NCBI GenBank assembly: GCA_963781955.1
Contig: CAWAHU010000001.1
Location: 124,001-188,000, forward strand
Reading direction: 5' to 3'
Source: Bog-473 sp963781955
GTDB lineage: Bacteria > Actinomycetota > Acidimicrobiia > Acidimicrobiales > RAAP-2
Length of the DNA: 64,000 nt
The notes under the pieces are model-generated. The model saw only the letters and a program-made list of their open reading frames with translations, did no database searches and was not told the origin of the DNA. Both the position numbers and the translations under genes were made by a program. Shown here in pieces: positions 60,126-64,000 of this stretch (its first letter is position 1; every line of letters starts with the position of its first letter).

Positions 60126-61497
60126 ATGGGATTGCGTTACACCTGCGTCGTCCACGCTCCGCTCCGCCAGGTCGTCGCCTGGCACGAGCGGCCGGGCGCG
60201 ATCCGGCGGCTCATGCCGCCGTGGCAGCCCCTGGGCGTGGCGGAGGAGGCGGACGCGCTCGAGAGCGGGCGGGCCGTGCTCCGCTTGCCCGGCGGCTTGC
60301 GCTGGGTGGCCCAGCACCGGGCCCTCGGTCCCCGAGAGGGCGGGACGGGGGCCGGCTTCGTGGACGAGCTCACCTCCTTGCCGCTGCGCTGGCGCCACAC
60401 GCACCGCTTCGAGCCGGCAGGTGACGACGCCACCCGGGTGACCGACCTCGTCGAGACCCCGGTGCCCGGTTCCTTCCTCGTGCAGACCTTCCGCTACCGC
60501 CAGCACCAGCTGGACGGTGACCTGGTCGCGCACCGCCGGACGGTCGCCCACGGCGGTGGCCCGCTGACGGTGGCGGTGACCGGTTCCTCGGGCCTCATCG
60601 GTACGGCGTTGTGTGCCTACCTCTCCACCGGCGGTCACCGGGTCGTCCGTCTGGTCCGGCGGCAGCCCCGGGGTGAGGGCGAGCGGCTGTGGGCCCCGGA
60701 CCGGCCCGACCCTGAGGCGCTGGCAGGCGTCGACGCCGTGGTGCACCTCGCCGGTGCGTCGATCGCCGGCCGCTTCACCGCGGCCCACAAGCGGGCCGTC
60801 CGCGACAGCCGCGTCGGTCCCACCGACGCGCTGGCCCGGGCCATGGCGGGCATGAACGACGGTCCCCGGGTACTGGTGTGCGCCTCGGCCATCGGGTTCT
60901 ACGGGACCGATCGCGGGCGCGAGGAGCTGACCGAGGACAGCGCATCGGGCGCAGGCTTCCTGGCCGGGCTGGTCGGGGACTGGGAGGCGGCGGCCGAGCC
61001 GGCGCGCGGTGCGGGCCTGCGCGTGGTGCACGTGCGGACGGGCATCGTGCAGTCCGCCCGGGGCGGCAGCCTGCGCCTCTTGCGGCCACTCTTCTCAGTC
61101 GCCCTGGGCGGGCCGCTCGCACCCGGCTCGCAGTGGGTCTCGTGGATCGGACTGGACGACCTGCTCGACGTGTTCGGCCGTGCGCTCGCCGACGGCGCGG
61201 TCGACGGGGCCGGTCAACGCCGTGGCGCCGGTGCCGGTGACGAACGAGCAGTACGCCCGCACCCTGGCCCGGGTGCTGCGGCGGCCATCGCTGATCCCGG
61301 TGCCCGAGTTCCTTCCGCGCCTGCTCCTCGGGGCCGAAGGGGCACGCGAGATGGTCCAGGCCAGCCAGCGTGTGCTCCCGGCCCGCCTCGACGCTGCTGG
61401 CCATGCCTTCCGCTACCCGACGCTTGAGGAGTGCCTCCGCCACGAGCTGGGCCACGACGTCCGCCCGGCACCCGGTGAGGTGGTGGGCGCCCCGTAG
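60126..61497 (+). CDS. SRPBCC-TIGR01777 (YfcH-like) NAD-dependent epimerase fusion (one frameshift)
   Basis: A 456-residue protein after correction. Residues 1-140 form an SRPBCC-like lipid/ligand-binding domain. From about residue 145 a YfcH-type extended SDR begins (VAVTGSSGLIGTALCAYL), with VHLAGASIAGRF, ASAIGFYGTDRG and the WVSWIGLDDLL loop. The C-terminal DUF1731 part (NAVAPVPVTNEQYARTLARV to GHDVRP) is in the next frame: one G too many in the GGGG run at 61206-61209. This SRPBCC-epimerase pairing next to a photolyase gene is a common actinobacterial arrangement. ATG 60126 or GTG 60120 may start it. Substrate unknown. Confidence 0.84.
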
Positions 61498-61520
61498 GAC
61501 TCGCTGGTGCTGCGACGGCC

Positions 61521-63087
61521 TCAGCCGTCGCTGTCGGGTGCCCGCGCCGCCGTGGACTGGGCTTGCGTGGGCCTCCCGGTCAGCGTGGTCTTCGGGTGCA
61601 CCTTCAAGATGACCGAAGGGCGCGGACTCTGGGTGAAGTCGAAGTCGTTCGCGAGGTTCCCCAGGATCTTCTCGTTCTCCCGTACGTCGGGCCGCGGGTC
61701 GGGTCGGCCGTCGGTGGCGGGGTCGATGCGTTGGCCGCCGAGGAAGTCGTCCTCGATGAACTTGTCGTAGGCGTCGAAGCTCAGCGTCTGGTGGTCGATG
61801 TACCCCTTCTTGGCGTACGGGCTGATCACGATGCCCGGGACGCGCAGGCCGTAGCCGTTCTCGTCCACCGCCGGCGGCGCGACGTGGTCGTAGAAGCCGC
61901 CCCAATCGTCCCAGGTGAGGAAGATCGCGGTCGAGTCCCAGTCGGGGCTGTGCATGATCGCGTTCACGAGGCTGGTGACGTAGCTCTGGCCGGCGCTCAC
62001 GGTTGCCGGGGGGTGCTCGCTCACTGCGCCCGACGGGGTTACCCACGAGACCGCCGGTAGCGTCCCCTTCTTCGCCGCCGCGTAGAACGTGTCGACGTCC
62101 TTGGATGTTCCCGAGCTGGCCGTCGGCCTGCACCGTGTCGAACCAGGGAAGGGGGTTCCAGATGCCGGGCGTGTTGGCGTTCTGGTTGACGGGGGCGCAG
62201 CTCTCGGCCGCCGGGTTCTCGCAGTCGGGCTCGGTGCCGCTCACGACGTAGTACCCCCAGCTGACGCGGTGCTTGTGGAGCAGGTAGGTGAGGTCCGTCC
62301 AGGCGTAGATCGGCTGGCCCGTGGCCCCGCCGCGCTTGCCGCCGGTCTTCGGCCCGGGCTCGCCGCCGTAGACCGCCGGCGCGTTCTGCGGCCGCTCTGC
62401 GGGTTTCGTCTGCAGTGCGTTGACGCAGCTCGACGGGTTGTCGACCTCCGTGCAGTAGGCCGACCACTCCGACACCACGAACAGGTGGGCGGGGAGGCTC
62501 CACGACGCGTTCGGCTCGAACATGTGGTCTTGTAGGACGAAGTCCTTGGCGTAGGACCAGTAGTTCGGGATGTCACTCTCCGTGTGGTACCCCATCACGT
62601 CGGGATGCGCGGAGTTGGAGCAGGCCGGATTGGTCGGATCGAGGCAGCCCTTGCGCCCCAGTTGGGCCTGCGCGACGAAGCCGTTCATCTGCCCGCCGTC
62701 GACGTCGGCCGTCGCGTTGGGTGCGGAGTGCGGACCGCCGCCGTTGACGTCGGCGTGGTCCTGGTAGGGCTTCACGCACTGGCCGGTCTGCGGGTTGTCC
62801 ACGCACACGGTCGGTGTGCCGTGCGTCATCGGGATCCCGTCGGCACCAAGGAACGTGCCGAAGTAGGAGTCGAACGAGCGGTTCTCCTGCATGATCACGA
62901 CGATGTGCTCGATCTTGTGGATGCCGGAGCTCACCAGGTAGTGCCCCTTGGCCCCACCGGGCACCCGCTCGACCGCTGGCGTCGTCGTCGTGGCGCTGCT
63001 GCAGGCCGCTGCCACCACAGCCAGCGCCCCGAGCGCGAGCAGGGCGGCCCAGTGACTCCTTCGCCCGTTGCGCCTGGCGTGCTGCAC
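61521..63087 (-). CDS. Phosphoesterase family lipoprotein (phospholipase C / acid phosphatase type, one frameshift)
   Basis: A 521-residue PF04185 protein after correction. A basic leader and hydrophobic stretch end in the lipobox-like VVAAAC, so it is a surface lipoprotein. The metal-site motifs are HIVVIMQENRSFDSYFG near the start and, in the other frame, IFLTWDDWGGFYDHVAPP and GIVISPYAKKGYID. The frame breaks at about 62103, where one extra C (ATC-C-AAG on the minus strand) separates LGNI from KDVDTFYAAAKKG. These enzymes cleave phosphate esters, including phospholipids. The GTG at 63087 is chosen as the start because the signal peptide begins there. It converges on the epimerase gene. Confidence 0.85.
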
Positions 63088-63149
63088 GGAGCGAAGTCTG
63101 CCCCGTCGATGTGGGCGAAGTGTGAGGTGGCCGCCGGCCGGCGACGGCG

Positions 63150-63770
63150 TCAGGAGGCCGGTTTCTCCGCCACGCCCAGCGTCATGTACGACCAGGGCTT
63201 GGGGCCCGGCGCGTAGTCCTTCTCGGAGCGGCGGATGACGAACCCGGCCTCCTCCACCAGCGTTCCGGCGTCGCGGGTCAGGTGGCAGCCGTCCGCCAGC
63301 CGCCGCTGGAGTGGTTCGAGGCGACGCTGCCAGACGGCGACCCCGGGGTCCGGCGCCAGCCCGTGCTCCAGGAAGTGGACCGTGCCGCCGGGGCGGAGCA
63401 CCCGCCGCACCTCGGCCAGGGCCCGTGCGGGGTCGGGGACGGTGCACAGGGTGAAGGTGAAGAGCGCGGCGTCGCACGAGGCGTCGTCGAGGGGGATCTG
63501 CTGCCCGTCCAAGCCGACGTGCGCCACGGGCACGGCGCTGGCGCGGACGCGCTTCTCGGCCAGGCGGCGGGCCACCGAGGCCGGCTCCACCGCCAGCACC
63601 TGCCGGACCTCGGGCGGGTAGTGGGGGACGTTGTGCCCCGAGCCGAAGCCGATCTCGACCACGCGTCCCGACAGCCCGGCCGCCGCCCGGGCCCGGTAGC
63701 GCTCGAGGCCCGATGCCCCGCACGTGAGGTCCACCAGCCTCGGGAGCACATGGTCCCGGTACACGCCCAC
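63150..63770 (-). CDS. Class I SAM-dependent methyltransferase
   Basis: A 206-residue methyltransferase of the small UbiE/COQ5-like type. Motif I is VVEIGFGSGHNVPHY, the acidic end of strand 2 is AVEPASVARRLA, and motif III reads DAALFTFTLCTV then LAEVRRVLRPGGTVHFLEHG. It would transfer a methyl group from SAM; the acceptor is not readable. GTG 63770 is taken as the start because the conserved YRDHVLPRLVDLTCG begins right after it and a -10-like TAGCCT stands eight bases upstream. It is divergent from the SDR at the window edge. Confidence 0.87.
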   Translation of the reverse strand: MGVYRDHVLPRLVDLTCGASGLERYRARAAAGLSGRVVEIGFGSGHNVPHYPPEVRQVLAVEPASVARRLAEKRVRASAVPVAHVGLDGQQIPLDDASCDAALFTFTLCTVPDPARALAEVRRVLRPGGTVHFLEHGLAPDPGVAVWQRRLEPLQRRLADGCHLTRDAGTLVEEAGFVIRRSEKDYAPGPKPWSYMTLGVAEKPAS

Positions 63771-63830
63771 GCCGGGGCAGGCTAGTCCCGGGCCGCGGCG
63801 GCTGCCCTGGAGGTGGGCAAGAATCTGACC

Positions 63831-64000
63831 ATGGACATCCATGGGAGCGCATTGGTGACCGGCGCCAGTCGGGGGATCGGGCGTGCCATCGCCCTCGAGC
63901 TGGCCGACCGGGGGTTCGACACGGTCGCCACCATGCGGGACCCCGACGCCGGAGCCGGCATGGCGGAGGCGACCGAGGGGCGGCTGCGTGTGCAGGCGCT
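63831..64000 (+). CDS. Short-chain dehydrogenase/reductase (partial, N-terminal part)
   Basis: The first 56 codons of an SDR, cut by the right window edge. ALVTGASRGIGRAIALELA is a standard cofactor-binding glycine loop with strand and helix, and TVATMRDP follows, with Arg after the second strand hinting at NADP use. ATG 63831 is the start; the nearest GGAGG is about 16 bases upstream, so translation may not rely on it. Catalytic residues lie outside the window. It diverges from the methyltransferase. Confidence 0.85.
   Translation, partial: MDIHGSALVTGASRGIGRAIALELADRGFDTVATMRDPDAGAGMAEATEGRLRVQA

Noticed and set aside
60775..63852. A 1025-codon open frame on the minus strand
   Set aside because: It joins parts of the phosphoesterase frame to antisense sequence of the methyltransferase and epimerase genes. 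The conserved domains show that several genes are present; the long open frame is a by-product of high GC.

Overview
This is a high-GC window in the style of an actinomycete. It encodes an AftD-type arabinofuranosyltransferase, several acyl-CoA dehydrogenases, crotonases and P450s, LLM-class (F420/FMN-type) oxidoreductases, many GTG starts and many apparently leaderless genes. I infer Actinomycetota, possibly Acidimicrobiia; nothing in the window fixes the lineage. No rRNA, tRNA, CRISPR array, transposase or prophage gene was recognised, and no gene-free stretch exceeds 300 bases.

Layout. 1-8.0 kb: end of a crotonase gene, AftD-like cell-envelope enzyme, thiolase, esterase, TesB thioesterase. 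8.1-15.7 kb: a co-directional operon of aldehyde dehydrogenase, P450, Amidohydro_2 protein, two acyl-CoA dehydrogenases and an alpha/beta hydrolase. 15.7-18.1 kb, minus strand: a DUF35-thiolase (aldolase-like) fusion followed by a TetR regulator. 18.4-23.6 kb: a broken Amidohydro_2 gene, MmsA-type dehydrogenase, a second intact Amidohydro_2 gene and a crotonase. 23.6-25.0 kb: a regulator carrying two TetR domains. 25.2-30.2 kb: a LivHM-LivG-LivF-substrate-binding-protein importer closed by a strong hairpin. 30.3-34.5 kb, minus strand: Rieske oxygenase, SDR, DUF427-TesB fusion and DUF427 protein. 34.6-38.7 kb: SDR, P450, 3-cluster ferredoxin and a KstD-like flavoprotein. 38.7-46.4 kb: an operon of Amidohydro_2, two M24 peptidase-fold proteins, crotonase, tandem CaiB CoA-transferase and then MarR. 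46.5-48.6 kb: a two-part B12 acyl-CoA mutase with isobutyryl-CoA-mutase-like residues. 48.6-64 kb: more ordinary genes (LLM oxidoreductases, CsoR plus metal permease, K+ channel, FAD oxidoreductase, ArsC-like protein, duplicated lipoprotein, crotonase, photolyase, epimerase, phosphoesterase, methyltransferase, SDR).

How it fits together. About 38 kb (8-46 kb) reads as a catabolic island. It has a Liv-type importer for an amphipathic or acidic substrate and oxidative activation by P450, Rieske and KstD-like enzymes. CoA-ester steps follow: CoA-transferase, dehydrogenases, hydratases, thiolase/aldolase and thioesterases. Three intact Amidohydro_2 proteins plus one broken copy recur through it. 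A 16-bp operator of the form TTGAC-N6-GTCAA recurs before at least four transcription units, which suggests one TetR-controlled regulon. The substrate cannot be read from the sequence.

Quality caution. At least fourteen single-base frameshifts interrupt ten genes, and an eleventh gene (MarR) probably has another. In every case the protein continues cleanly in another frame and the corrected length becomes a whole number of codons. These look more like uncorrected consensus errors than true pseudogenes, but that needs read-level checking.
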